This document shows, in pieces, positions 15,018 through 15,033 of a stretch of 15,033 nucleotides of DNA (its first letter is position 1; each line of letters begins with the position of its first letter). The position numbers were made by a program, and so were the translations under genes. Location of the stretch: contig JBNJDQ010000049.1 of assembly GCA_051745065.1 (NCBI GenBank), positions 1 through 15,033 on the forward strand, written 5' to 3'. The notes under the pieces were generated by a model that saw only the letters and a list, made by a program, of their open reading frames with translations, was not told the DNA's origin and ran no database searches. The DNA comes from Chitinivibrio sp051745065. GTDB taxonomy: Bacteria > Fibrobacterota > Chitinivibrionia > Chitinivibrionales > Chitinivibrionaceae.

Positions 15018-15033
15018 TGGGCAGGTTTATTCA

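Noticed and set aside
14740..15033. Alternative frame open to the window end, including an ATG at 14794
   Set aside because: It gives a Cys-, Trp- and Arg-rich product without coding-like codon bias. The neighbouring frame has the expected G-initial codon pattern.

Overview
The window looks chromosomal, from a Gram-negative bacterium of medium GC content. Two features point to Gram-negative: a 1123-residue outer-membrane-type beta-strand protein with a signal peptide, and a second secretion-type N-terminus near the right end. A complete sucrose-synthesis cluster suggests a halotolerant or halophilic organism that makes sucrose as a compatible solute. The mix of this outer-membrane family, a ketosynthase/chain-length-factor/ACP triad and a PilZ protein would fit Fibrobacterota (for example Chitinivibrio-like alkaliphiles) or a related phylum. 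That placement is an inference; there is no rRNA in the window.

Region 1 (1-266) has no gene. It starts with about 80 bases of very GC-rich DNA and a perfect 16-bp hairpin, unlike the rest of the window. Region 2 (267-6099) is the sucrose cluster: sucrose-phosphate phosphatase on the minus strand, diverging from fructokinase, sucrose-phosphate synthase and amylosucrase. The last three are tightly packed and partly overlapping. Together they can make sucrose from an NDP-glucose and fructose-6-phosphate, move its glucose onto an alpha-glucan, and return the fructose to the pool. Two overlapping divergent sigma70-type promoters lie between phosphatase and kinase.

Region 3 (6121-10186, minus strand) is a two-gene unit: a PilZ-domain (probable c-di-GMP receptor) protein, then the large outer-membrane protein. 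Region 4 (10268-11720) holds a 58-residue minus-strand protein with a strong ribosome binding site and its own terminator. Diverging from it are a RimI-like N-acetyltransferase and a zinc-ribbon/helical-repeat protein resembling DUF2225.

Region 5 (11836-14609) is a compact three-gene operon closed by a clear intrinsic terminator. It encodes a catalytically complete ketosynthase, a ketosynthase homologue that has lost all three catalytic residues (a chain-length-factor-like partner), and an acyl carrier protein. This is the gene order of a minimal type II polyketide synthase and the most notable system here. It could make a polyene or specialised lipid rather than ordinary membrane fatty acids. 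Region 6 (14610-15033) carries what looks like a secreted-protein gene interrupted by an in-frame UGA and cut by the window end.
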